Below, piece by piece: positions 7,623-19,717 of a stretch of DNA of 57,515 nucleotides (position 1 is the first letter of the stretch; each line of letters begins with the position of its first letter). The DNA is taken from NCBI GenBank assembly GCA_903822005.1, contig CAIJNL010000029.1, forward strand, positions 1-57,515, in the 5' to 3' direction. Made by a program: the position numbers and the translations under genes. The notes beneath the pieces were generated by a model. It saw nothing but the letters and a program-made list of their open reading frames with translations, was not told the DNA's origin and ran no database searches. The stretch is from an uncultured Nitrospiraceae bacterium (GTDB taxonomy: Bacteria; Nitrospirota; Thermodesulfovibrionia; Thermodesulfovibrionales; Dissulfurispiraceae).

Positions 7623-8579
7623 ATGAACCATCGAAAGTGCATAAGCCGGGGAACGGCAACAGCAGTGCTGGCCTGTATGGCCATTATCATCATTTCGTTG
7701 TCTGTAACGGACAGGGCATATCCTGATGAAGGAGCAATAATGAAAGGTACTTCTGATTTGTGGCCCAATGAGATAAACGGCTGGAAAATAACCGAAGGAC
7801 CTGTGCCGTATGATTCAACGACTGCCTATAAGTATATGAACGGCGCTGCCGAGCTTTTCATTGCATTCAACATGCGGACGCTGAATGTCCTGAAATATGA
7901 AAAGACAGGTCAACCGGCAATTACCCTCGAAATCTTTCGGATGGCCGCTCCGGAAGACGCATACGGAATCTTTTCCTTTGAGAACGATGATCCCAGGGGC
8001 AGCATTGGCCAGGGATCTGAATTCGGCGGAGGTCTGCTCAGGTTCTGGAAGGGGAGTTATTTTGTAAGCATCTATGGAGACGCGCCAGGGGCTGAAGTCG
8101 AAAAATCGACCCTCAGACTCGGAGAGCAGGTCGCTTCTACTATAAAAGAGAGAGGAGACCCTCCAAAGATACTTAATTTACTGCCAGCAGGCCAGGCGCC
8201 GTTTGCAAAAACACAGGCATGGTTTCTTCACAGCCACATACTTCTCAACCAGAGATTCTTTGTTGCGTACGACAATATACTGAATCTCTCAGGCGATGTG
8301 AAGGCCGCCCTTGGCCGGTATGGCAGCCAGAAGGAGAAGGTCCAGCTGCTGCTGATCGAATATCCTTCCGCTCCCGGGGCCGACGAAGCTTTCGGAAACT
8401 TCAAAAAAATATATTTATCAAATGCCGGCGTCAAGGTCCCGGTAAAGACAGAAAACAATAAATGGACAGCTGCGGAGAAACGCGGCAACTATCTTGTCAT
8501 AGTATTTGATGCGCCCGATTCGCAGTTTGCCGTTAAAATGATTGAACTCACATCAGCCCGACTGAAGGAGGGGAAATGA
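7623..8579 (+). CDS. Exported DUF6599-like protein
   Basis: The 318-aa product has an N-terminal hydrophobic segment (about 13-33) ending near AYPDEG, consistent with a signal peptide or membrane anchor. The body contains YKYMNGAAELFIAFNMRTLN, then EIFRMAAPEDAYGIFSF and later QAWFLHSHILLNQRFF. I associate these with the DUF6599 family from memory; the family number should be confirmed. Function is unknown. It overlaps the downstream Tat-exported DUF362 gene by four bases (ATGA), so the two products are translationally coupled and probably act together outside the cytoplasm. Confidence 0.65.
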   Translation: MNHRKCISRGTATAVLACMAIIIISLSVTDRAYPDEGAIMKGTSDLWPNEINGWKITEGPVPYDSTTAYKYMNGAAELFIAFNMRTLNVLKYEKTGQPAITLEIFRMAAPEDAYGIFSFENDDPRGSIGQGSEFGGGLLRFWKGSYFVSIYGDAPGAEVEKSTLRLGEQVASTIKERGDPPKILNLLPAGQAPFAKTQAWFLHSHILLNQRFFVAYDNILNLSGDVKAALGRYGSQKEKVQLLLIEYPSAPGADEAFGNFKKIYLSNAGVKVPVKTENNKWTAAEKRGNYLVIVFDAPDSQFAVKMIELTSARLKEGK

Positions 8580-9466
8580 AAACAGAAAAAGCTATTACCC
8601 GCCGTGATTTTATTAAAGGTGCAGCAGGTATTGTTTTGACAACTGCGATAGGCTCCTCGTTGCCGTCTGCAGGAGAGGCAGAAACGAGATCAAGGGTAGT
8701 CGTCGTTAGAGACGCTAACGTACTGGGTCCCCAGGGCGAGATAAACAGCAAAGTATTGCAATCCATGCTTGATGAAGCGGTCCGTGCACTCACAAACAAA
8801 AAAGATGCGCAGGCAGGCTGGAAGACCCTGATAAAAAAATCCGATATCGTGGGCATAAAGACAAATGCCTGGAGGCAGCTCCCGACTCCTCCCGAGCTTG
8901 AGCAGGCCATAAAGCAGCGCGTCATCGAAGTAGGCGTTGCAGAAAGCAACATGTCCATCGACGACAAGGGCGTGCGCAATAATCCGATATTCCAGAGCTC
9001 TACGGCGATTGTAAATACCCGCCCGCTCCGCACTCACCACTGGGCAGGCACCGGGACATGCCTGAAAAATTACATCATGTTTGTGCCGACTCCTTCGGAA
9101 TATCATCCGGACGGCTGCGCTGAACTGGGAAAGATATGGACGCTGCCTGTAGTAAAGGGCAAGAACAGGCTCAATATACTCGCTGCCCTGACACCCCAAT
9201 TTTACGGCCGCGGCGCGAATTTCTTTGACAGGCGTTATGTGTGGCAATACAAGGGAATAATTGTTGGTACAGACCCCGTAGCTGTCGATGCCGTAGGAGC
9301 AGAACTGCTGAGGCTGAAACGCATCGCCCATTTCAGTGAGGACATGGCACTCGATGTTGCGCCGCGACATATACAGGTAGCAGACCAGAAGTATAAGCTC
9401 GGCAATTCGGACCTGAAAAAAATTGATATTGTGAAGATTGGCTGGAAAGAGGACATACTCCTTTAG
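8576..9466 (+). CDS. Tat-exported DUF362 protein
   Basis: The 296-aa protein starts with a twin-arginine signal (ITRRDFIKGAAGIVLTTAIG), indicating export in a folded, possibly cofactor-bearing state. The mature part follows DUF362: ILKKSDIVGIKTN-type segment (LIKKSDIVGIKTNAW), then LNILAALTPQFYGRG and GIIVGTDPVAVDAVGAELLRL. No ferredoxin CX2CX2C domain is present, unlike the longer DUF362-ferredoxin fusions. It is coupled to the DUF6599-like gene. The biochemical role of the family is not known. Confidence 0.8.
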   Translation: MKTEKAITRRDFIKGAAGIVLTTAIGSSLPSAGEAETRSRVVVVRDANVLGPQGEINSKVLQSMLDEAVRALTNKKDAQAGWKTLIKKSDIVGIKTNAWRQLPTPPELEQAIKQRVIEVGVAESNMSIDDKGVRNNPIFQSSTAIVNTRPLRTHHWAGTGTCLKNYIMFVPTPSEYHPDGCAELGKIWTLPVVKGKNRLNILAALTPQFYGRGANFFDRRYVWQYKGIIVGTDPVAVDAVGAELLRLKRIAHFSEDMALDVAPRHIQVADQKYKLGNSDLKKIDIVKIGWKEDILL

Positions 9467-9534
9467 CGATTGATGACATTTCTTGCTGCAGCTGCCCCCT
9501 GCATATAGCGAGTGAAAATTAGGAGAATGACTGA

Positions 9535-12500
9535 ATGTCCTTCATGCTAAAATTTTTTAAATTGGTACTTTCAAAGACGTCATTTACACGACGCCTTGTC
9601 ATCGGAGCAGTGCTTTTCAATCTGCTGCTCGCCGCGTTTGCAGGAATGACCCTTTACAATCAACGCAGCCAGGTTGAGATGGGTGTCGCAGTTTCGACCC
9701 AAAATATCTGCCATATATTGGAGCAGAACATTTCAGGGATAATCAAAGAGGGCGATCTGGGACTGCTTTTGCTTAAGGACCGATATGAATTGCAGCTGGC
9801 TGAAGGCGGCATTGACAAAAAAAGACTGGACTCACTTATAGCCAACCTGAATACCCATGCACCCCATATTGTAGGCTACCGGATTGCGGACGCAAGCGGC
9901 ACCGTCCTATATGGCCAGGGAAAGGTTGCTGGCACAGTAGTTCAGAAAACAGCGCTCGGTCAGGAATATATTGACCGTCTCCGCAACGATTCCGGAACAG
10001 AGCTTGTCATTTCCAGGCCAGTGCTTGGGAACGTCTCAAAGAAATGGGTCATAATCATAGCGCGCCGGCTCAACAAACCTGACGGTTCCTTTTCTGCGGT
10101 TGTCTTTGGATCGATACCAATTGAGCATCTTGCCGGGATGTTTTCTTCAATCAATCTTGGTAAAGGCAGTGTCATTTCGCTGCGCGACGAGCAAATGGGG
10201 CTGATTGCCCGTTACCCGGAAAGTGATGCGTCCGGAAAGCCGATCGGGCAGAGACCGGTTTCGAACGAGCTGCAAAGGCTGATTGCAGAAGGGCGAACAG
10301 CGGCCACATATTATACGCCGACCGGTTCGGACGATATTGCCCGTGTGGTGAGCTTTCGCAAGATCGGCAGCCAGCCACTTTATATCGCAGTTGGCATTTC
10401 CCGGCAGGTATATCTTGCAGACTGGTGGGATTCTGTCACAGAGGATGCACTATTTATGCTGTTATCGATAATCTGTTCAGCTGGTACGGTATTGCTGCTT
10501 TACAGGGCCAGGAAAAAGGAACAGATTGCCATGAACCAAATGGTGCAGCAGGAAGAAAAGTACCGTGTTGTTGCGGATAATACCTTTACCTGGGAATTCT
10601 GGCTAGCCCCTGATGGATCGTTTATCTACATATCTCCGTCCTGCGAGCGTGTGACTGGCCATGCTGCCCCCGAATTTTATAGTGATGAGGGACTGCTGTC
10701 AGGCATCATCCACCCTGATGATAAGGCGCTTTTTACCGTACACAGACATGATGCGAATACCGGTATTTTTACGGCTGGACCTCTTATTTTCAGGATCATC
10801 CATACTGATGGAAGCGATCGCTGGATAGAGCATATCTGCCGCCCTATTTATGATGACTCAGGTCTGTTTCTCGGGGTCCGTGGCAGCAATCGGGACATCA
10901 CTGAACTTAAACAGGCCGATGAGGATCTCCATAAGGCCAACGCCTATCTCCAGGAGGCCTTTGCTTTTGCGAACGACATGGCTGTCAAGGCAGAAATGGC
11001 CAATGAAGCAAAGAGCGAATTTCTGGCCAATATGAGCCATGAGATCCGTACTCCCATGAATGCCATCACCGGCATGGCCTACCTTGCGCTGAAGACAGAC
11101 CTTGATCCGCGTCAGCGGGACTACGTTTCGAAGATCCACCGCTCAGCCGAATCACTGCTTGGCATCATCAATGACGTGCTTGATTTTTCAAAGATCGAGG
11201 CAGGCAAACTCGAGATTGAATCGATCGATTTCAGTCTGTCAGACGTTTTTGACAATGTGGGCGATCAGATCTCTTTGAAGGCAGAAGAAAAAGGGGTTGA
11301 GGTGATGTTTTCGATTGCTCCCGAGATTCCGCGCATGCTGGTCGGAGATCCCCTCAGACTGGGACAGGTCCTGAATAACCTGGCAGGCAACGCCGTAAAG
11401 TTCACAAGGCATGGGAACGTGATTATCTCTGTTGAAGCAGCCTCTCCGGCAGAGCAGGATACGATAGCGCTGACTTTTAAGGTCACCGACACCGGCATCG
11501 GCATGGATGCAGCCCAGAAAGAGCGGATATTTGCGCCTTTTACCCAGGCGGACAGTTCGATCACGCGCAAATACGGAGGTACCGGCCTTGGCCTGACTAT
11601 AGTGAAACGACTGGTCGAATTGATGGGCGGCAGTCTTCAGGTTGAGTCAGAGCCCGGAAAGGGAAGCTGCTTCTCATTCACAGTTACGGCAGGAGTTTCA
11701 TCCCGGCGCTATGAAGACTCAGTGTGTACCGCCGATTTCAGCGGGAAGAGGGCATTAGTGGTGGACGATAACGAGGCATCACGGACAATCCTGAGCACCA
11801 TGCTGGAATCCTGCGGACTCAGGGTTACGTCAGCGGATTCGGGTGAGGCGGCGCTTGCGGCCATGAAGCAGAGCCCCGAAGATGATCCATATCTCTGCAT
11901 ACTGCTTGACTACAGAATGCCCGGCATGAATGGCATCGAAACCGCACGCCGTATAAGAGAATTATATGGTTCTGCTGCCGCCAAAGGGAGTCTGATCATT
12001 ATGGTGACTGCATATTCCAGGGATGCGGTAAGTCAGGGAATGAAGGAGCAGGACATAAGGGCTTTCCTTTCCAAACCGATCACGCCAGCGTCATTGTTCA
12101 GGGCCATGAACGAGGTGCTCCTGAATAAGGGGATAACAGTAGATGTGAGCACCGATGCACGGACTTCCGTTAATGTTGGGCTGCAGTACCTGTCCGGAGC
12201 GCGTGTACTGGTGGTGGAGGACAACAGCATAAATCAGCAGATAGTGACTGAACTGCTGGAACATATTGGCCTGACAGTTGAACTTGCAGGCAACGGACAG
12301 GAGGCTGTAAGCCTGGTGGCCGCTTCAGCGCCGTTTGACGCTGTACTTATGGACCTGCAGATGCCGGTCATGGACGGTTATGAGGCGACCCGCCTTATAC
12401 GCCAGGAGAGATCTTCTGAAGAGCTGCCTATTATCGCCATTACGGCACACTCCATGGCCGACGAGCGCGAGCGCTGTCTTGCATCCGGGATGAACAGCCA

Positions 12501-13236
12501 TGTCTCAAAACCGATAAATCCTGATGAACTGTATAAAAATCTTGTGCAATGGGTCAAACCCCGGCATGGCAGGGCTGCAGTCACCATATCGCGTCAGGAG
12601 AAACAGGATTCCGTGCTTCCAGAAAAACTGCCTGGCATCGCCATTGAATCTGCACTTGAAAGGGTCATGGGCAACAGCTCGCTGCTGAGGACCATTATTA
12701 TTGATTTCCGGACACGGAATCTGAAAACAATGGCCGGCATAAGGCAGGCGGTGGCGGCACATGACCGTGATCAGACACTGTCACTTGCGCATGGACTAAA
12801 GGGGGTGGCGGGCAATATCGGTGCCTCGGCCCTTGCCGATACTACGCGAACTTTTGAGGATGCGGTAAGGGAAGGGGAGGAATCCGGGCTTCCGCAGCTG
12901 CTTGATGCCCTGGAACTGCAAATGGCAGAGGTGTTTGAGGCTGCCGGGATTCTGGAGAAGGCAGATACTATGCAAACAGCGGACGATCAGCCCGGAGAAG
13001 ATGCATCTTTGGACCAGGATGCTCTGGCATTTGATATGGGTGAATTGTATAAGCTGCTCAGCCTCAGCAGGGTTTCTGCGTCAAACAAGTTTAGGCTGCT
13101 TAAAGCCGCACTGCCTGATACAGGGGAGCGCGCCGCCTTGGACAAGCAGATTGCCGGTCTAGACTTTAGGGCTGCAATGGAATCACTCAGGCGGCTGGCC
13201 GAAACAATGGGGATAGTCCTCGGGGAGCGGTCATGA
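9535..13236 (+). CDS. Membrane hybrid histidine kinase: Cache-like sensor, PAS, HisKA-HATPase, two receivers, HPt
   Basis: The 1233-aa protein has a membrane helix at about 20-42, a periplasmic PDC/Cache-like sensor (about 45-295), a second helix at about 300-325, a PAS domain (about 340-460) and a short coiled coil. The phosphorylated histidine is H502 (NMSHEIRTP). The HATPase domain has KVTDTGIGM and GGTGLGLT. Receiver 1 has D792, receiver 2 has D940, and an HPt domain has H1086 (LAHGLKGVAGNIG). About 90 further residues follow the HPt. All phosphorelay residues are present. It overlaps the diguanylate cyclase gene by four bases (ATGA), pointing to c-di-GMP as an output. The ligand is unknown. 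Confidence 0.9.
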   Translation: MSFMLKFFKLVLSKTSFTRRLVIGAVLFNLLLAAFAGMTLYNQRSQVEMGVAVSTQNICHILEQNISGIIKEGDLGLLLLKDRYELQLAEGGIDKKRLDSLIANLNTHAPHIVGYRIADASGTVLYGQGKVAGTVVQKTALGQEYIDRLRNDSGTELVISRPVLGNVSKKWVIIIARRLNKPDGSFSAVVFGSIPIEHLAGMFSSINLGKGSVISLRDEQMGLIARYPESDASGKPIGQRPVSNELQRLIAEGRTAATYYTPTGSDDIARVVSFRKIGSQPLYIAVGISRQVYLADWWDSVTEDALFMLLSIICSAGTVLLLYRARKKEQIAMNQMVQQEEKYRVVADNTFTWEFWLAPDGSFIYISPSCERVTGHAAPEFYSDEGLLSGIIHPDDKALFTVHRHDANTGIFTAGPLIFRIIHTDGSDRWIEHICRPIYDDSGLFLGVRGSNRDITELKQADEDLHKANAYLQEAFAFANDMAVKAEMANEAKSEFLANMSHEIRTPMNAITGMAYLALKTDLDPRQRDYVSKIHRSAESLLGIINDVLDFSKIEAGKLEIESIDFSLSDVFDNVGDQISLKAEEKGVEVMFSIAPEIPRMLVGDPLRLGQVLNNLAGNAVKFTRHGNVIISVEAASPAEQDTIALTFKVTDTGIGMDAAQKERIFAPFTQADSSITRKYGGTGLGLTIVKRLVELMGGSLQVESEPGKGSCFSFTVTAGVSSRRYEDSVCTADFSGKRALVVDDNEASRTILSTMLESCGLRVTSADSGEAALAAMKQSPEDDPYLCILLDYRMPGMNGIETARRIRELYGSAAAKGSLIIMVTAYSRDAVSQGMKEQDIRAFLSKPITPASLFRAMNEVLLNKGITVDVSTDARTSVNVGLQYLSGARVLVVEDNSINQQIVTELLEHIGLTVELAGNGQEAVSLVAASAPFDAVLMDLQMPVMDGYEATRLIRQERSSEELPIIAITAHSMADERERCLASGMNSHVSKPINPDELYKNLVQWVKPRHGRAAVTISRQEKQDSVLPEKLPGIAIESALERVMGNSSLLRTIIIDFRTRNLKTMAGIRQAVAAHDRDQTLSLAHGLKGVAGNIGASALADTTRTFEDAVREGEESGLPQLLDALELQMAEVFEAAGILEKADTMQTADDQPGEDASLDQDALAFDMGELYKLLSLSRVSASNKFRLLKAALPDTGERAALDKQIAGLDFRAAMESLRRLAETMGIVLGERS

Positions 13237-14141
13237 CCGGCGAAAACAAGAAACAGATTATAATGATTGTTGATGATGCGCCTATTAACCTTCAGATGCT
13301 GATCGAGGTGCTTGGGGACGAGTATGAGATAGTCTTTGCCGGCAACGGCAAAGATGCGCTTGCCGTTGCTGAAAGCAACCATCCCGACCTTATCCTTCTT
13401 GATATCCAGATGCCTGGCATTAGCGGCTACGAGGTCTGCAGCGCCCTTAAAGCGATTCCTGGTCTGACAGGTGTGCCGGTCATATTCCTGACCGCCATGT
13501 CTCAGCAGCAGGATGAAGTTAACGGGCTTAAACTTGGTGCCGTGGATTACATCACAAAGCCGTTTAATCCCGATATTGTCAGGCTGCGGGTGCAGAACCA
13601 TCTTGAGCTGAAGCGGTATAGGGACGAGCGTTCGCGTCTCGCCCTGCTCGACGGCGTTACCGGCATTCCCAATCGCCGCGCCTTTGATGATCAGTTCCGT
13701 CGCGACTGGTTCCGCGCCATGCGCAATAAGACCGCATTGTCGTTGATCATGATCGATATCGATTATTTCAAGGCTTACAATGATACCTACGGGCATCTTG
13801 GCGGCGATGACTGTCTGAAACAGGTTACAACGGCAATGCTCGCCTCCCTGCGAACTTCCGATTTTGCGGCCCGGTATGGCGGAGAAGAGTTTGTCTGCAT
13901 TCTCCATGAAACAGATGCGGACGGAACGCTCATAACTGCTGAGAGGATACGCGCAAAGATTGAGCTGCTCCATATACCGCATGGTGCTTCACAGGTCTCA
14001 CCATTTGTCACTGCAAGCCTCGGAGCTGTATCACTCATACCTGCGGAGGACTTTGTACCGGACAACCTGATCAGGCTGGCTGATCAGATGCTGTACAAGG
14101 CCAAAGACATGGGACGCAATCGGGTTGAACCGCCTCACTAA
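13233..14141 (+). CDS. Response regulator with GGDEF domain (diguanylate cyclase, PleD/WspR type)
   Basis: The 302-aa protein has an N-terminal receiver (about 7-125, phosphorylation site D57 in LLDIQMPG) and a GGDEF domain (about 130-300). The active-site loop is GGEEF at 216-220, a catalytically competent form, and an inhibitory RxxD site (RTSD, 207-210) lies five residues before it. It is therefore predicted to make cyclic di-GMP and to be feedback-inhibited by the product. The four-base overlap with the upstream hybrid kinase gene makes that kinase its probable phosphodonor, via its HPt. Confidence 0.93.
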   Translation: MTGENKKQIIMIVDDAPINLQMLIEVLGDEYEIVFAGNGKDALAVAESNHPDLILLDIQMPGISGYEVCSALKAIPGLTGVPVIFLTAMSQQQDEVNGLKLGAVDYITKPFNPDIVRLRVQNHLELKRYRDERSRLALLDGVTGIPNRRAFDDQFRRDWFRAMRNKTALSLIMIDIDYFKAYNDTYGHLGGDDCLKQVTTAMLASLRTSDFAARYGGEEFVCILHETDADGTLITAERIRAKIELLHIPHGASQVSPFVTASLGAVSLIPAEDFVPDNLIRLADQMLYKAKDMGRNRVEPPH

Positions 14142-14369
14142 ATATAGCTGCAACTCTGATAAACGCTTTATGGTAATGATTCTTCGTCTGCTTAATCCTG
14201 CAGCCCTCAATTCATAGCATGTTTTTATTGCGTTCACAGGTAGGCAACGGGCAGCCGTTAATCTCCAGATTTGATCCCCTGTTTTTTTGGAAGTGTCTCT
14301 TTTAAGCGTTATCCTGTAAGGGAAGGTTGTGCCCTGCGGATATGCTGATAATTGAGATGGAGGAAATGG

Positions 14370-17516
<3,147 letters not shown>

Positions 17517-17538
17517 AACAATCCCAAAAAGGAGTATC

Positions 17539-17934
17539 ATGAAAATTCTGATTGCTGAAGATGATTTCACGAGCCGTCTGCTGTTGCAGGAGCTGCTGAA
17601 GAGTTACGGTCTGTTCCACATTGCTGTCAACGGGAAGGAGGCGGTCGAGGCTGTGAGTATGGCACTGGAGGCAGGCGAACCCTATCACCTGATATGCCTG
17701 GACGTCATGATGCCAGAAATGGATGGACAGGAAGCGCTGATCGAGATCCGTCAACTGGAAGAAAAGAAAGGTATCCCGGGACCGGCGCGCGCAAAAATTA
17801 TCATGACCACAGCCCTTGCCGACAAGGCTAATGTCCTTAAGGCCAGCGAGCATCAATGCGACTACTACCTGATCAAGCCTTACGACCGGTTAAAACTTCA
17901 GCAGGCGCTATACAAGCTGAACCTGATCAAATGA
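17539..17934 (+). CDS. Stand-alone receiver-domain response regulator (CheY-like)
   Basis: The ATG at 17539 follows AAAAAGGAG; an upstream in-frame start at 17479 would run inside the kinase gene and is rejected. The 131-aa product is a receiver only: acidic pair in IAEDDFTS, phosphorylation site D55 (CLDVMMPEMDG), T/S switch in IIMTTAL and conserved lysine in YLIKPYD. With no output domain it must act through protein contact or as a phosphate shuttle. It starts 22 bases after the hybrid kinase, which is its likely donor. Its first ten residues are nearly identical to the next gene, suggesting a local duplication of the receiver. Confidence 0.88.
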   Translation: MKILIAEDDFTSRLLLQELLKSYGLFHIAVNGKEAVEAVSMALEAGEPYHLICLDVMMPEMDGQEALIEIRQLEEKKGIPGPARAKIIMTTALADKANVLKASEHQCDYYLIKPYDRLKLQQALYKLNLIK

Positions 17935-17950
17935 ACGGAAGGACATCCTT

Positions 17951-18577
17951 ATGCGCATTCTGATTGCTGAAGACGATTTTACTTCCCGCACTGTGCTGGC
18001 CGGTGTGTTAAAAAAAACCGGGCATGAAGTGTTGGAAACTGTCAATGGCTCTGCAGCATGGACTGCCATGCAACTGCCGGATGCTCCGCGCATGGCAATA
18101 CTCGACTGGATGATGCCAGAAATGGACGGACCGGAGGTGGTGCGAAGGGTTCGCGACCTGCAGCCGGTCTGCCAGCCTTACATAATCATGCTTACGACCA
18201 GGGGCGAGAAGGCGGACATCATAGCCGGGCTGGATGCCGGGGCAGATGACTATATAGCCAAGCCGTTTGACCCCGGAGAGCTTCGCGCCCGGGTCGAGGT
18301 CGGCCGGAGACTGATCGGGATGCAGGACGCTCTGGCAGCCAAGGTTGATGAGCTTCGCCAGGCGCTCGATCAGATAAAAACCCTGCAAGGCATTCTGCCT
18401 ATCTGTTCAAGCTGCAAGAAGATCCGCGACGACCGGGGCTACTGGAACCAGGTGGAGGTCTATATCAGTGACCACACAGATGCCGAGTTTACCCATGGCA
18501 TCTGCCCCGAGTGCGTGAAAAAACTCTATCCCTGGATGAAGCAACCCGGAGACAGTAAAGAGGAAAAAGCCCTGTAA
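17951..18577 (+). CDS. Response regulator with a C-terminal four-cysteine (probable zinc-binding) motif
   Basis: The 208-aa protein has a receiver (1-120; D52 in ILDWMMPEMDG; lysine in IAKPFDPGEL), a short coiled coil (about 125-148) and then a conserved tail. The tail contains C152xxC155 (ICSSCKKIRDDRGYWNQ) and C185xxC188 (GICPECVKKLYP), likely ligands for one metal ion. I recognise this tail from many receiver or PAS proteins of environmental bacteria, but know no assigned function. It follows the stand-alone receiver by 16 bases and closes the signalling island. Confidence 0.8.
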   Translation: MRILIAEDDFTSRTVLAGVLKKTGHEVLETVNGSAAWTAMQLPDAPRMAILDWMMPEMDGPEVVRRVRDLQPVCQPYIIMLTTRGEKADIIAGLDAGADDYIAKPFDPGELRARVEVGRRLIGMQDALAAKVDELRQALDQIKTLQGILPICSSCKKIRDDRGYWNQVEVYISDHTDAEFTHGICPECVKKLYPWMKQPGDSKEEKAL

Positions 18578-18632
18578 GGCGAGGACTATTAATCAATCAG
18601 GCCTTCGGGGCATCATTTACTGATTCTTGGGA

Positions 18633-19595
18633 CTAAGGCACCAGTATTATCTTTCCCTGTGCCGATGACTCCATCACCTCATGATGTCCGCGTGCAGCCT
18701 CAGCAAGCGGCAGTTTCTTCCCGATAACCGGCCGCAGGGTGCCGTTTTCGAGTCCGCTGTAAAGCGCCGCATTAATGCGTTTTTTTTCATCTTCTGTTGC
18801 CTGCATTATTACCATGCCGAAGATGGCCGCATTGCGCCCCATGAGGTCGCGGGGGTCTATCTCAACTTTGCCGCGGCTGCCGATAATTACCACCCGGCCA
18901 TTCTTAGCGAGCATTGGCAGGTCGTTGCCAAGGTTCACGTTGGCGAGCATCTCAAGTATGACATCGACTCCATTGCCTCCGGTTAATACTAAAATCTGCT
19001 CCGAATGCTTTGGGTCCTTATGGTCTAATGCATGGTGTGCGCCCTGCTCCATAATATGCCTGCGCCCTTCATCCGTGCCGCCGGTTGCGATAACCGTCAT
19101 GCCTGCTGCGCGGGCGAGCTGAACGGCGGCTGTGCCGACCCCTCCGCTGGCGCCATGTATCAGCACCGTCTCGCCTGCCGCTGCCTTTGCCCGGTGGAAA
19201 AGTGCGTGGTATGCGGTAGAGTAGGGCACTCCTATACCTGCACCTTGTTCAAATGATATATTGGCCGGTAGGCGATGGCCCTGCGACTCAAGGCAGAGGG
19301 CTTTCTCAGCGTATGAGCCCGAGACCGCGGCGTCTATATAGACCCTATCGCCTGGTGCGAAGCCGATTACTCCTTCTCCGACAGTCTCTACTACTCCTGC
19401 GCCGTCCTTTCCAGGCGTATACGGCAGTGCCGGTTTCATCGGATATTGCCCCGTCCTTATATAGGCATCTACCGGGTTAATGCCGATCGCATGCAATTTC
19501 ACAACAACTTCACCCTTTGCAGGTTTTGGGTCCTGAATTTCTACAAGCTTCATCACTTCCGGCGCGCCGAATTCAGTCACACGTATTGCTTTCAT
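18633..19595 (-). CDS. NADPH:quinone reductase / zeta-crystallin-like MDR oxidoreductase
   Basis: The ATG at 19595 is preceded by TTGGAGGATAAA, so the slightly longer TTG start is rejected. The 320-aa protein is a zinc-free medium-chain dehydrogenase/reductase: GroES-like domain (1-125; HAIGINPVDAYIRTGQYP) and a Rossmann domain with the NADPH loop HGASGGVGTAAVQLA. The cysteine zinc ligands of alcohol dehydrogenases are missing, which fits the quinone reductase branch. It probably reduces quinones or enones with NADPH. It stands alone, divergent from the heptosyltransferase gene and convergent with the response regulator. Confidence 0.88.
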   Translation of the reverse strand: MKAIRVTEFGAPEVMKLVEIQDPKPAKGEVVVKLHAIGINPVDAYIRTGQYPMKPALPYTPGKDGAGVVETVGEGVIGFAPGDRVYIDAAVSGSYAEKALCLESQGHRLPANISFEQGAGIGVPYSTAYHALFHRAKAAAGETVLIHGASGGVGTAAVQLARAAGMTVIATGGTDEGRRHIMEQGAHHALDHKDPKHSEQILVLTGGNGVDVILEMLANVNLGNDLPMLAKNGRVVIIGSRGKVEIDPRDLMGRNAAIFGMVIMQATEDEKKRINAALYSGLENGTLRPVIGKKLPLAEAARGHHEVMESSAQGKIILVP

Positions 19596-19717
19596 TTTAT
19601 CCTCCAAGTATGTTCAAACAATCTGATTAGATATTACCAAGCAATTGAAAGGCGGGCAATATAAGCCCCGGTCAATTTTCGCAGAAAGGTCTTAACCCAA
19701 AATGTTAGAATATCCGG

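Noticed and set aside
12987-13982. A 331-codon antisense frame across the kinase/cyclase junction.
   Set aside because: Both sense genes have intact motifs over the whole range; the antisense product resembles no family.
14142-14369. A possible small gene or RNA in the 228-base gap before the second hybrid kinase.
   Set aside because: No frame with a ribosome site and no strong hairpin or conserved RNA motif was seen.
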